Under the pieces are notes generated by a model. The model searched no databases. It saw only the letters and a list, made by a program, of their open reading frames with translations, and was not told the origin of the DNA. 64,000 nucleotides of DNA from CAMXAS01 sp964442435. GTDB lineage: Bacteria > Bacteroidota > Bacteroidia > Bacteroidales > P3. The stretch is taken from positions 1 through 64,000 of the forward strand of contig CAYTZG010000004.1 in assembly GCA_964442435.1 (NCBI GenBank). The letters are read 5' to 3'. Position 1 is the first letter of the stretch; each line of letters opens with the position of its first letter. Positions 7,648 to 16,613 of this stretch are shown here, piece by piece. A program made the translations under genes and the position numbers.

Positions 7648-9297
7648 TTATTTCAGTTTGGACGACTTCCACGTATTCTGACTTTGCTCACTTGTGGCTA
7701 TGACCGGATTCTGCGGCTTTTCATTGGTCAGAAACGCCTCCTTCCGAACATTAGACCTGATATAATCCGCCAACTCGCCATAACTTACATTCCCTTTTGT
7801 TTCCTGTATCTTCTTTAACAGAAAATACGTGAATAAACCATGGCGTTTTTCTTTGTAGGGCATGGCCGTCTCATCGCCCGAAGCCGCTGAAAACACCACT
7901 GTATTTCCCTCTATCGTTTCTTTCTTCGCTTCGCGTGCTACACCACGTGCCGCCACCAACATCGAACCGTCCCGATTGGCTCCGGTAAAACAGGCATCCA
8001 TGAAATAGGTCACACTCGAAGCTTTGGATTTGGCCAAAGTCTTATACAATTTATTTAAACTATAACACGTTGCGACATTCGTTCCCTTTCCGTCGGTCGG
8101 CACCAGATAGGCATCCCCTGTCTTTTCATCCGGAATACCGTGACCGCAATAATAAACTATAGCTTTCGCATCATCGAAAATATCCATCGCCTGTACCATT
8201 TTGTCGACACCACCTGCTATAATACCGGCAGAAGCATTCTTGTAAAACCAAACCTGACGTTCCGGAACGCCCAACGTCTTGATACAATACTCCCGCATTG
8301 CCTCTCCGTCATTGAGTGCGAACTGCACATCATCCACAAACTCATAGTTTTCGTTGGCAATAATAAGTACAAACGTATTATCGGCACGAGTTCCCGAAAT
8401 CGGCACATTGATATCTACGTCGCTGTTGCGAACAGCCTCTACTTTTTTCTTCTTTGTTCCCTTTGTTGGTGTATCTTCCCCAGAATCTGCAGCAGCTTGA
8501 GCAGTATTCGTAGCCAATATTGACGAATACTTCACACTTAGGCGACGCTCAATCACATCCATTGCTTTGTCAGCATTAGCCAATTTCTGACTTTTTTCCG
8601 CAAACGTCCATGATGTACCAGAAACATTATACAAAACCCGATTAATATCTGAGAGCATCTCATTTAATGTATTCAACTCTGCATGATCTTTATCTGACAG
8701 AAATAATTCCTGTTGTCTCTGCGATACCTCCATTACCGTTTGTTTCAGAACAGCATATCTTTTTTGAGAAGCCGCATAGAGTTCCGGATTTATTTCTTGA
8801 TTCTGTTGTACAGGTTGCAACGTTGGTTGCTGAGACTGCATCGCTACCATATCATCAGACACAACTTGCCCCTCTGCTCCAATTACTTGTTGCTCTTTAC
8901 ATTTTGCAAGTGTTAACATTCCTTCTTTTTCATTCACTTTTGCCAACGAAATTCTTGCACCCAACAATCCCATTGTCGCATTAGTCAAAACAAAATACTC
9001 CTTTCCTGGTTCTGTAAACAAATGTAATTCATCTTCATTCTCCAACAATGCCTTTATCTCTACATCACCTGCGGGAACGACACATTTAAAATATTTTAAC
9101 GCCCCTAGTTTCCCTATTTGATTATCATTGACGACTATCGTAAATTTAAAAGCGGCTCCAAACACAGATTTTCGAATGATATAAACCGTTGCTGTATTCT
9201 GTACGCTCTGCGCCGTAACGACATTCATTGAAAATGCCACCACAAGAGCCAACGTTACTAACCTAAAAAAGATTAGTTTATTTGTTTTATTCTTCAT
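7648..9297 (-). CDS. exported caspase-like cysteine protease with N-terminal DUF2846-like domain
   Basis: The 549-residue protein begins with a signal peptide (cleavage near TAQS, residue 30). Residues 35-135 look like DUF2846 (ATVYIIR start, IGKL, GKEYFVL). A linker with coiled-coil potential follows (about 165-260), then a lysine-rich stretch. Residues 305-530 are a caspase/C14 p20-like domain: a strand with VLIIANENYEFV, the catalytic histidine in YYCGHG (H386) and the catalytic cysteine in MDACFTG (C436). Both dyad residues are intact. Export is unusual for a caspase homologue and places it in the periplasm or outer envelope. It is the last gene of a four-gene operon of exported proteins. 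The region is AT-richer than its flanks. Substrate unknown. Confidence 0.8.
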   Translation of the reverse strand: MKNKTNKLIFFRLVTLALVVAFSMNVVTAQSVQNTATVYIIRKSVFGAAFKFTIVVNDNQIGKLGALKYFKCVVPAGDVEIKALLENEDELHLFTEPGKEYFVLTNATMGLLGARISLAKVNEKEGMLTLAKCKEQQVIGAEGQVVSDDMVAMQSQQPTLQPVQQNQEINPELYAASQKRYAVLKQTVMEVSQRQQELFLSDKDHAELNTLNEMLSDINRVLYNVSGTSWTFAEKSQKLANADKAMDVIERRLSVKYSSILATNTAQAAADSGEDTPTKGTKKKKVEAVRNSDVDINVPISGTRADNTFVLIIANENYEFVDDVQFALNDGEAMREYCIKTLGVPERQVWFYKNASAGIIAGGVDKMVQAMDIFDDAKAIVYYCGHGIPDEKTGDAYLVPTDGKGTNVATCYSLNKLYKTLAKSKASSVTYFMDACFTGANRDGSMLVAARGVAREAKKETIEGNTVVFSAASGDETAMPYKEKRHGLFTYFLLKKIQETKGNVSYGELADYIRSNVRKEAFLTNEKPQNPVIATSEQSQNTWKSSKLK

Positions 9298-9311
9298 ATC
9301 TATATTGTAAT

Positions 9312-9764
9312 TTAATTTAACATTTTCTTAATTTCCTCCAATTCAGCATCTTTTTCTACTGCCGGCTCTTGTTTTTTAGATTCCGTTGCTGGTGCCTGCG
9401 ACGGAACAGTATAAATAACAGGCTGCACTCCAGTTGCCGGAGTATTAGATCCCATTGTCACACTCGGAGCTTTAACTTTGATAGTTTGCATTGAAATTAC
9501 ACCTCCTGTTAATAAAGTCACAAGAAAATCTCCAAATCCAATCCCGGTTCTAATTTCACAATTTCCATGGCGTGGTACCGCAGCCCTTGCGCGCCCAAGT
9601 GGCACCAGCCCCCAAAACATATATACCTGCTTCGCCTTAGAGTAGTTATAAGAAGACGCCTTGTCCACTTTTGTGGAGACTCTATAATCGCCAACACTCG
9701 TGCGTGTTGTAAAACATGATTGGCACAAAACTGCAATCATTAAAAACAAAACTAGCTTTTTCAT
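9312..9764 (-). CDS. small lipoprotein, Bor-like
   Basis: The 150-residue product has a lipoprotein signal with Cys in LCQSC (residue 17), followed by TTRTSVGDY, which resembles the start of Bor-type lipoproteins of Bacteroidota. A hydrophobic central part contains FWGLVPLGRA and FGDFLVTLLTGGVIS, also Bor-like. The last 50 residues are low-complexity (Pro, Ala, Glu, Lys rich), probably a periplasmic tail. It lies 14 nt upstream of the caspase gene and 12 nt downstream of the DUF4384-like gene. The Bor assignment is by eye and no function is claimed. Confidence 0.6.
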   Translation of the reverse strand: MKKLVLFLMIAVLCQSCFTTRTSVGDYRVSTKVDKASSYNYSKAKQVYMFWGLVPLGRARAAVPRHGNCEIRTGIGFGDFLVTLLTGGVISMQTIKVKAPSVTMGSNTPATGVQPVIYTVPSQAPATESKKQEPAVEKDAELEEIKKMLN

Positions 9765-9776
9765 ATTTTAAAATTT

Positions 9777-10616
9777 TTATTTTCTAATTTCTACAACTTT
9801 TTCCACAACCGTCATTTCGATATCTTTTACTCTATTCTTCTGTAACCATCTTTCAAAATCCATCGTTGACAACTCCGGCAGATAATCTCCCATATCCGTC
9901 AGAGGCATCGCAAACTGATTTTTGGAAAACACAAAGACTAAACGGTCGTATTCTATCGTCTTATCCGTTGTCAAAATCGTTTCCTCCCGATACGGATAAA
10001 TCGGATCTTCGGTGGACAATAACATACGTGTTTCGTTGTTCTTTATCGCACGTGCCCTACCATCTTCATTTTCATACGGCAAAAGGCAATAAGCTTGACG
10101 TACGTTATCATCCAGCAGGTATATCGACAGATAACCCTTTACCGGAGATTTGAATCGAACGGACAGGCGGTCGTTGTTCTGGAACTTTTCGCTTTCCCTT
10201 CCATTGCACAGGATTTGGACCGACAACTCGTAATCGACTTTTGTCTTTTCCCGTATCTTGCCCCAAACTTTAACCCCAACCACCAACATACCGGATTCGT
10301 AGCTGATAGATACTTCCGGTTCTTTGGTATCAGCTATCCATTCTCCTTTTACTTCCGTTCCTCCCATCGAATTAAACGAGGTTTCGGATGCTTCTCCTTT
10401 CGTGCTGACGGTAACTAAGTTGGTTTGGGACACATCCGTTCCGAACGCTCTGGCGATAGCATCCAAACGTGCCCGTTCTATCGCAACCTGACGCGCTTGT
10501 TCCAACGTGATATTCTCCGGCGCATGATAGATATATTCCCCTTGGACATTCACGACCTTTTGGCCATAAACGCCCCAAGAGAAAAGCATCAGCAATATAA
10601 ACAACGGAATGCGCAT
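9777..10616 (-). CDS. exported DUF4384-like protein
   Basis: The 279-residue protein has a signal peptide (MRIPLFILLMLFSWGVYGQ). Residues 35-125 contain ARQVAIERARLDAIARAFG, the helix typical of LPP20-like modules. Residues 140-250 resemble DUF4384: NDRLSVRFKSPVKGYLSIYL followed by YCLLPYENED. DUF4384 domains often accompany caspase-like proteases, consistent with this operon. It is separated by 9 and 12 nt from its neighbours. A role as partner or sensor for the exported caspase is inference from context. Confidence 0.6.
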   Translation of the reverse strand: MRIPLFILLMLFSWGVYGQKVVNVQGEYIYHAPENITLEQARQVAIERARLDAIARAFGTDVSQTNLVTVSTKGEASETSFNSMGGTEVKGEWIADTKEPEVSISYESGMLVVGVKVWGKIREKTKVDYELSVQILCNGRESEKFQNNDRLSVRFKSPVKGYLSIYLLDDNVRQAYCLLPYENEDGRARAIKNNETRMLLSTEDPIYPYREETILTTDKTIEYDRLVFVFSKNQFAMPLTDMGDYLPELSTMDFERWLQKNRVKDIEMTVVEKVVEIRK

Positions 10617-10625
10617 ACCGTCAAT

Positions 10626-11309
10626 TTAGAATCCCAACAGTGAATCCAACTGGTCAACCAACTTGTCGGCCGTTTTAGACATTTCTTCCCGGATGCCTTT
10701 CTTGGCCGCCGCCAGTGCCATTTCCGTATTATAGAAAAGTTGCAACCGAACTTCCTTGTTCTTATTCGGTAACTGCCGATAAATCTCTACTGCTATGATT
10801 GTCCTGCCAATACTTTGAGAGATGATGTTTTTGGCGCCCATCACCGAATTGGAGACAGAAGCCGCCTGTTCCGGTTCCATCTGATTATTCGCTACCCGGC
10901 TTTCTACCAAGGCGGCCACTTCCGTCTGAATATTGCCGGCCAAATCTATCTTGGCCAATGCGTTGGCCTGCATTTTGGCCGCATCGTAATTTTCCCCTAC
11001 CGTCTGCGCCTCACCACGTATGTATTTCGGCATACCGGTACTCATATCGAGTTCATATTGCATCGTATAAGCACGGTCCAACTGACGTTCCAAGGGCAAT
11101 GCTCCCGGCGCAACCGTCCAGCCTTCTTTCGCTAAACTTTTGGCCGCTTTTTTCGCATCTTTGGAAACCTTCGCTTTCATTTGATCTTTCGTAAAAGAAG
11201 CCATCGCCTTGCGTTCTTTAATAAAATCTTTATAATCAGATACATTCTGAGCCATTCCGAATGCCCCCATAAAGATTACCGCGCTGATTAAAATCACTAA
11301 TCTTTTCAT
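10626..11309 (-). CDS. exported LPP20-like protein, first gene of the caspase operon
   Basis: The 227-residue protein starts with a signal peptide (MKRLVILISAVIFMGAFGMAQ) with no lipobox cysteine. The body is helical and alanine/lysine rich. The central QANALAKIDLAGNIQTEVAALVESR-type region (about 115-145) is like LPP20-family proteins. It is the promoter-proximal gene of the leftward unit 11309-7648. No catalytic motif was found; I infer a structural or accessory role in the envelope. Confidence 0.55.
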   Translation of the reverse strand: MKRLVILISAVIFMGAFGMAQNVSDYKDFIKERKAMASFTKDQMKAKVSKDAKKAAKSLAKEGWTVAPGALPLERQLDRAYTMQYELDMSTGMPKYIRGEAQTVGENYDAAKMQANALAKIDLAGNIQTEVAALVESRVANNQMEPEQAASVSNSVMGAKNIISQSIGRTIIAVEIYRQLPNKNKEVRLQLFYNTEMALAAAKKGIREEMSKTADKLVDQLDSLLGF

Positions 11310-11559
11310 AATTTATCGGTTTTAATATTTATAAATAATACATTTTGTTTTTATTAACAAATAAACACACGTGTATTTTCGCTTTACACGCACTGATTTT
11401 GGCCGCTAATGTAATATATATATCGAATTTCCAAATTTTCAGCCAAAAAGTTTTCAACAATTGACGTATTCTTTCTATAAATAACAGAAAAACAGATAGA
11501 AATTTTTTAAATAGGATTGCATCTTGAATACGCCTCTATTATAAAATAGACAAAATATC
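11310..11559. other. AT-rich intergenic region between the caspase operon and groES
   Basis: No gene is visible. This stretch should hold the leftward promoter of the caspase operon, but no clean TAnnTTTG with a -33 TTTG was found; a weak TTTATTTG on the minus strand lies near 11357-11364. An 8-bp palindrome ACACGTGT (11367-11374) could be an operator but has no support beyond symmetry. Confidence 0.4.
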
Positions 11560-11567
11560 TATCTTTG
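11560..11567 (+). promoter_or_regulatory. -7 element TATCTTTG upstream of groES
   Basis: TATCTTTG is a perfect match to the phylum's -7 box and would start transcription near 11573, giving a leader of about 125 nt. No TTTG was found at the expected -33 distance. Confidence 0.45.
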
Positions 11568-11588
11568 TGCCAAACCATCCTGCAAAAA

Positions 11589-11625
11589 TGTCAGCCTTGC
11601 GTTTATGGCACACTTTATGCTGACA
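11589..11625 (+). promoter_or_regulatory. sigma-54-like promoter with TGTCAG/CTGACA flanking sites, upstream of groES
   Basis: TGGCAC (11606-11611) is followed by ATGC so that GG and GC are 10 nt apart, the exact -24/-12 geometry of sigma-54 promoters. TGTCAG (11589-11594) lies 11 bp upstream of TGGCAC, and its complement CTGACA (11620-11625) overlaps the -12 end, so the promoter is bracketed by an inverted repeat. The dnaK upstream region has the same TGTCAG-N11-TGGCAC arrangement. The predicted start is near 11632. Confidence 0.6.
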
Positions 11626-11696
11626 CCTTTTGCGCGCCCGCAGGGGCATACGGCATGAAAGCCGTCATAACTTGAAAATATAAAAACATAATCATC

Positions 11697-11975
11697 ATGA
11701 GCAAAGTAAAGATCAAACCGCTGGCCGACCGCGTGGTCGTAGAGCCGATGGAAGCTGAACAGAAAACCATGGGGGGCATCATTATCCCCGACACCGCCAA
11801 GGAAAAACCGCAGAAAGGCGTGGTGGTAGCCGTTGGCGCCGGCAAGAAAGACGAACCGATGACCGTTAAGGTTGGCGACAACGTATTGTACGGCAAATAT
11901 TCGGGCAACGAACTGTCGATAGACGGCAAGGACTACCTGATTATGCGTGAAAGCGACATCTTCGCTATTATATAA
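11697..11975 (+). CDS. groES: co-chaperonin GroES (Hsp10)
   Basis: The 92-residue protein is the normal GroES length. It begins MSKVKIKPLADRVVVEP and carries the mobile-loop segment around TMGGIIIPDTAKEKPQKG, with the C-terminal strand DYLIMRESDIFAII. It forms the heptameric lid of the GroEL folding chamber in the cytoplasm. groEL follows 27 nt later in the same transcript. The leader contains a small hairpin (ACGGC/GCCGT, about 11651-11666). Confidence 0.97.
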   Translation: MSKVKIKPLADRVVVEPMEAEQKTMGGIIIPDTAKEKPQKGVVVAVGAGKKDEPMTVKVGDNVLYGKYSGNELSIDGKDYLIMRESDIFAII

Positions 11976-12002
11976 TGTAGAACTCTTAAAACTTTTATAA
12001 CC

Positions 12003-13631
12003 ATGGCTAAAGAAATTTTATTCGACCAGGAGGCCAAAGACCGTTTGAAAAAAGGCGTGGACGCTTTGTGCGACGCCGTTAAGGTGACGCTCGGCCCCAA
12101 AGGACGCAACGTTATCATAGACAGAAAATTCGGCGCCCCGCACGTAACGAAGGACGGGGTTTCGGTAGCGAAAGAAGTGGAACTGAAAGACACCGTGGAG
12201 AACATGGGTGCGCAGATGGTCAAGGAAGTGGCTTCCAAGACCAATGACATCGCGGGCGACGGTACGACGACGGCCACGATTTTGGCGCAGGCGATTGTCC
12301 GCACGGGCTTGAAGAACGTGACGGCCGGCGCCAACCCGATGGACTTGAAACGCGGTATCGACAAGGCCGTGGCCGAGGTGGTGAAACATCTGCAGAAGAT
12401 GAGCCAGAAGGTGGGCGACAGCGTGGAGAAAATCCAGCAGGTTGCCACGATTTCGGCCAACAACGACGCTTCTATCGGCAGCCTGATCGCCGAAGCGATG
12501 CAGAAAGTGAAAAAAGAAGGCGTCATCACGATTGAAGAAGCCAAAGGTACCGAGACGGAAGTTAAGGTAGTGGAAGGTATGCAGTTCGACCGTGGCTATA
12601 TTTCGCCCTACTTCGTAACCGATACCGAAAAGATGGAAACGGTGTTCGACAACCCGTTCATCCTGCTCTACGACAAGAAGATTTCGGTGATGAAAGACTT
12701 TCTGCCGGTTTTGGAAAAGACGGTTCAGACGGGTCGCCCGCTTCTGATTATTGCCGAAGACGTGGACGGCGAAGCGTTGGCCACGTTGGTGGTGAACCGT
12801 CTCCGCGGCTCGTTGAAGATAGCGGCCGTCAAAGCCCCCGGCTTCGGTGACCGTCGCAAGGAAATGTTGGAAGACATCGCGATTCTGACGGGCGCCACCG
12901 TGATTTCCGAAGAAAAAGGCCTTAAACTGGAAGACGCCGACCTCAGCTTCTTGGGTCAGGCCGAAAAAGTGACGGTTGACAAGGAAAACACGACGATTGT
13001 AAACGGCAAGGGCAAGAAAGACGACATCAAGGCCCGCGTTGCCCAAATCAAGGCGCAGATTGAAAAGACGACGTCCGATTACGACCGTGAGAAACTGCAG
13101 GAACGTTTGGCCAAGCTGGCCGGCGGTGTGGCGGTTATCTACGTGGGGGCCGCTTCGGAAGTGGAAATGAAGGAAAAGAAAGACCGTTTCGACGATGCGT
13201 TGCACGCCACGCGCGCCGCGGTGGAAGAAGGTATCGTACCCGGCGGCGGTGTGGCTTACCTGCGCTGCCTCCCCGCTTTGGAAAAACTCAAAGTGGAGAA
13301 CGACGATGAAAAAATCGGCGTTCAGATTATCCTCCGCGCGTTGGAAGAACCGCTCCGTCAGATTGTGGCCAACGCCGGTCTGGAAGGCTCCGTCATCGTG
13401 AACAAGGTGAAGGAAGGCAAAGACGACTTCGGCTTCAACGCCAGAACGGAACAATACGAAAATATGTTCAAATCCGGCGTCATTGACCCGGCGAAAGTAA
13501 CGCGCGTGGCGTTGGAAAACGCCGCCTCCATCGCCGGTATGTTGCTCACGACCGAATGCGTGTTGGCGGAAATCAAGGAAGAAAAACCGGCGCCCGCCAT
13601 GCCGGCCGGCGGCATGGAAGGTATGTACTAA
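12003..13631 (+). CDS. groEL: chaperonin GroEL (Hsp60)
   Basis: The 542-residue protein is full length. It contains the ATP-site GPKGRNV and GDGTTTAT motifs, the apical domain with the GFGDRRKEML signature, and the equatorial return VEEGIVPGGG. It ends in a short MPAGGMEGMY tail, a reduced form of the GGM tail. It folds cytosolic proteins together with GroES. There is a single groESL operon in the window, closed by a strong terminator. Confidence 0.98.
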   Translation: MAKEILFDQEAKDRLKKGVDALCDAVKVTLGPKGRNVIIDRKFGAPHVTKDGVSVAKEVELKDTVENMGAQMVKEVASKTNDIAGDGTTTATILAQAIVRTGLKNVTAGANPMDLKRGIDKAVAEVVKHLQKMSQKVGDSVEKIQQVATISANNDASIGSLIAEAMQKVKKEGVITIEEAKGTETEVKVVEGMQFDRGYISPYFVTDTEKMETVFDNPFILLYDKKISVMKDFLPVLEKTVQTGRPLLIIAEDVDGEALATLVVNRLRGSLKIAAVKAPGFGDRRKEMLEDIAILTGATVISEEKGLKLEDADLSFLGQAEKVTVDKENTTIVNGKGKKDDIKARVAQIKAQIEKTTSDYDREKLQERLAKLAGGVAVIYVGAASEVEMKEKKDRFDDALHATRAAVEEGIVPGGGVAYLRCLPALEKLKVENDDEKIGVQIILRALEEPLRQIVANAGLEGSVIVNKVKEGKDDFGFNARTEQYENMFKSGVIDPAKVTRVALENAASIAGMLLTTECVLAEIKEEKPAPAMPAGGMEGMY

Positions 13632-13649
13632 GCCTTTTCTTCCGACAAC

Positions 13650-13686
13650 AAAAAAGTCCGTTCCCTTTCGGGGACGGACTTTTTTT
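13650..13686. terminator. bidirectional terminator between groEL and hutH
   Basis: AAAAAAGTCCGT and ACGGACTTTTTT form a long stem around CCCTTTCGGGG. The A-run and T-run on both sides let it stop groEL (rightward) and hutH (leftward) transcripts. Confidence 0.85.
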
Positions 13687-13728
13687 ATGGCCTGCCGCCG
13701 GCCGTGACGACCGACGGCACCGCCTTTA

Positions 13729-15222
13729 TTACAGACCGAAGTCCTGCAAGAACATAACCGAACGCTCGATGAGCGGATACATGACACAGTCGTTGTCAAC
13801 GAACGGCACTTCGCGACGGTAGGCCGCCAATACCTGTTCCAATACGGGCGAGGTCTTGGCCGGACGGCGGAATTCGAAGGCCTGCGCGGCATTGAACAAC
13901 TCGATGGCCAATACCCGTTCCACATTGTCCATAACGCGGAAAGCCTTGGTCGCCGCGTTGGAGCCCATGCTGACATGGTCTTCCTGACCCTGCGAGGATT
14001 CGATGGAATCGACGCTGGCCGGCGTACAGAGCTGCTTGCTTTGGCTAACGATGGAGGCCGCGGCGTATTGCGGAATCATGAAGCCGCTGTTAAGACCGGG
14101 GTTCTTGACCAAGAAATTGGGCAGACCGCGTTTGCCGCCTATCAACTGATAGGTTCTGCGTTCCGAGATATTGCCGAGTTCGGCCACGGCGATGGCCAAA
14201 AAGTCTTGCGTCAACGCCAGCGGCTGACCGTGGAAGTTGCCGGCCGATACCACCAAATCTTCATCGGGGAATACGGTCGGGTTGTCGGTAACGGCGTTGA
14301 TTTCTTCGGAGAGGATGCGTCCCACGTATTCGATCGTATCTTTGGACGCGCCGTGTACCTGCGGGATGCAACGGAACGAATACGGATCCTGTACGTGTTC
14401 TTTCTTGCGCTTGATCATCTCGCTGCCTTCCAACAGCTCGCGGAACCGCGCCGCCGTGTCGATTTGCCCCTTGTGGTTGCGCACTTCGTGTACCGACGGC
14501 AGGAAAGGTTCGATACGGCCGTCAAAAGCTTCCAGCGAAATGGCGCCAATCAGGTCGGCCAAGGCGGAGAGCCGTTTGGCCTTCAAGAAATTGTGTACGC
14601 TGAACGCGCTCATGAACTGCGTGCCGTTGAGCAAGGCCAAGCCTTCCTTGGACTGGAGTTCAATCGGTTGCCATTTGAAATGTTCCAGAATGACGGAAGC
14701 CTGATGCTTGGCGCCGTTGAACCATACTTCGCCCAAGCCGATGAGCGGCAGGCAGAGGTGCGCGAGCGGCGCGAGGTCGCCGGAGGCGCCGAGCGAGCCC
14801 TGCTGATAGACGACGGGATAAACGCCCTCGTTGAAGAAGTCGGCCAGACGCTGAATCGTTACGACCTGCACGCCGGAGTGACCGTAGGAGAGCGATTTGA
14901 TTTTCATGAGCAGCATGAGTTTGACCACTTCGAGCGGCACCAAGTCGCCCGTGCCGCAGGCATGCGACATCATGAGGTTTTTCTGAAGCTGCGACAGCTG
15001 CTCCTTGGAGATGGAGTGGTTGCAAAGCGAACCGAAGCCCGTCGTGACACCGTAAATCGGTTCGGTCTGGTTTTCCATCTTCTTGTCGAGATAGTCGCGG
15101 CATTTCTGCACCCGCGCGATCACCTCGTCGGACAGCTTGATCGCATAGCCGTTCTTGAGGATTTCATCCACTTGGTCGAACGTCAGGTCGGCCAACGTGA
15201 TTTCAAATACTTTCTTGTCCAT
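13729..15222 (-). CDS. hutH: histidine ammonia-lyase (histidase)
   Basis: The 497-residue protein matches histidase length. It carries the Ala-Ser-Gly triad that forms the MIO electrophile, within GSLGASGDLAPLAHL, and the TGFGSLCNH and QDHVSMGSNAA segments of the aromatic ammonia-lyase family. It deaminates L-histidine to urocanate. ATG 15222 (MDKKVFE) was chosen because the longer frame runs into hisS, which ends 2 nt earlier. No hutU, hutI or hutG lies in this window, so the rest of the pathway must be elsewhere. Confidence 0.92.
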   Translation of the reverse strand: MDKKVFEITLADLTFDQVDEILKNGYAIKLSDEVIARVQKCRDYLDKKMENQTEPIYGVTTGFGSLCNHSISKEQLSQLQKNLMMSHACGTGDLVPLEVVKLMLLMKIKSLSYGHSGVQVVTIQRLADFFNEGVYPVVYQQGSLGASGDLAPLAHLCLPLIGLGEVWFNGAKHQASVILEHFKWQPIELQSKEGLALLNGTQFMSAFSVHNFLKAKRLSALADLIGAISLEAFDGRIEPFLPSVHEVRNHKGQIDTAARFRELLEGSEMIKRKKEHVQDPYSFRCIPQVHGASKDTIEYVGRILSEEINAVTDNPTVFPDEDLVVSAGNFHGQPLALTQDFLAIAVAELGNISERRTYQLIGGKRGLPNFLVKNPGLNSGFMIPQYAAASIVSQSKQLCTPASVDSIESSQGQEDHVSMGSNAATKAFRVMDNVERVLAIELFNAAQAFEFRRPAKTSPVLEQVLAAYRREVPFVDNDCVMYPLIERSVMFLQDFGL

Positions 15223-15224
15223 AT

Positions 15225-16595
15225 CTAGATTGTTTTTATTAACTCTTCCAAATCCATGTCGCGTTGCTCCCCGCTCCGCATATCCTTGACCGCAAACCGC
15301 CCGCTCTCGCGTTCCCGCTCCCCGACCATGACCACATAGGGTATCCGCAACTTGTCGGCATACGTAAACTGCTTCTGCAACTTGGCCGGTTCGGGATAAC
15401 GGTCGCACGCGATACCTGCAGCCCGCAGGGCCCGCATCGCCGCCTGCACCTGATTGGCTTCCTCCGGCCCGAAATGCACGAACAGCACTGCCTGCCCCGA
15501 CTGCAAATCGTCCGGGAAGCGTTCCAACGTCTCCAATAAATCGTATATACGGTCGGCACCAAACGAAATCCCAACGCCCGACAAGCCTTTCATGCCGAAA
15601 ATACCGGTCAGGTCGTCGTAGCGGCCGCCGCCGGAGATACTGCCCATCTCCACGCCCTGCGCCTTGACTTCGAAAATCGCGCCCGTATAGTAATTAAGGC
15701 CACGCGCCAAACTCAAATCCCATTCGTAATCCAAGCCCTCCACGCTCTGCGCGATATAGCCGAACAGTTCTTCCAACTCGGCCACGCCCTGCAAGCCGAC
15801 GGGCTCTTCCGCAAACAGGCGCTTCATGAACGCCATCTTTTCGGCAAAGGTGCCCGACAGCGTCAACACGGGGCGCAGCTTCCGCCACGCCTCGCCCGAA
15901 ATGCCTTTCTCGGCCATCTCGGCCTCCACGGCTTCCAGCCCTATTTTATCCAGCTTATCCATGGCCACCGTGATGTCCGTCAGTTTGTCGGCACAACCGA
16001 TACAGGCGGCCAGGCCGGCCAAAATCTTGCGGTTGTTGATTTTGAGCAACACCGGTATCCGCAGCGCGGCGAAGACCTCCGCCACCATCTGCGCCAACTC
16101 GGCCTCCTGCCATAAGGACGTGGAGCCCACCACGTCGGCGTCGCACTGGTAAAACTCGCGGTAACGGCCGCGCTGCGGACGGTCGGCACGCCAAACCGGC
16201 TGAATCTGATAGCGTTTGAACGGCAACGTCAAATCGTTGCGGTGCTGCACCACATAGCGCGCGAACGGCACGGTCAGGTCGTAGCGCAAGCCCTTTTCGC
16301 TGATGCGGTTGCCCAACTTGACGGTCCGCTCGGCCGGAGCGACTTCGTCCCAAGGCGTGCCGGCCGCTTTCGCCCAAAAATCGCCTGAATTGAGTATTTT
16401 GAACAACAGCTTGTCCCCTTCCTCGCCGTACTTTCCCAACAGCGTATCCAAGCCCTCCATGGCCGGCGTCTCTATCGGCAGATAGGCGTGCAACGCGAAT
16501 ACCTTCCGTATCGTTTCGAAAATGTACTGTCGCCGCCGCATCTGCAAAGGCGAGAAATCGCGCGTTCCCTTGGGAATGGAAGTGGTCTGTGCCAT
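15225..16595 (-). CDS. hisS: histidyl-tRNA synthetase
   Basis: The 456-residue class II synthetase contains motif 2 (RYREFYQCDADVVG), the histidine-binding signatures YDLTVPFARYV and SGGRYDDL, and a C-terminal anticodon-binding domain. It charges tRNA-His in the cytoplasm. It is tightly packed between rnhB (18 nt upstream) and hutH (2 nt downstream). The juxtaposition of a histidine-charging and a histidine-degrading enzyme in one transcript is notable. Confidence 0.96.
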   Translation of the reverse strand: MAQTTSIPKGTRDFSPLQMRRRQYIFETIRKVFALHAYLPIETPAMEGLDTLLGKYGEEGDKLLFKILNSGDFWAKAAGTPWDEVAPAERTVKLGNRISEKGLRYDLTVPFARYVVQHRNDLTLPFKRYQIQPVWRADRPQRGRYREFYQCDADVVGSTSLWQEAELAQMVAEVFAALRIPVLLKINNRKILAGLAACIGCADKLTDITVAMDKLDKIGLEAVEAEMAEKGISGEAWRKLRPVLTLSGTFAEKMAFMKRLFAEEPVGLQGVAELEELFGYIAQSVEGLDYEWDLSLARGLNYYTGAIFEVKAQGVEMGSISGGGRYDDLTGIFGMKGLSGVGISFGADRIYDLLETLERFPDDLQSGQAVLFVHFGPEEANQVQAAMRALRAAGIACDRYPEPAKLQKQFTYADKLRIPYVVMVGERERESGRFAVKDMRSGEQRDMDLEELIKTI

Positions 16596-16613
16596 ATCAA
16601 TATAATTGTCTAA

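Noticed and set aside
11310..11696. HrcA/CIRCE element before groES
   Set aside because: No TTAGCACTC-N9-GAGTGCTAA-like repeat is present; the only symmetric elements are TGTCAG/CTGACA and a lone ACACGTGT.
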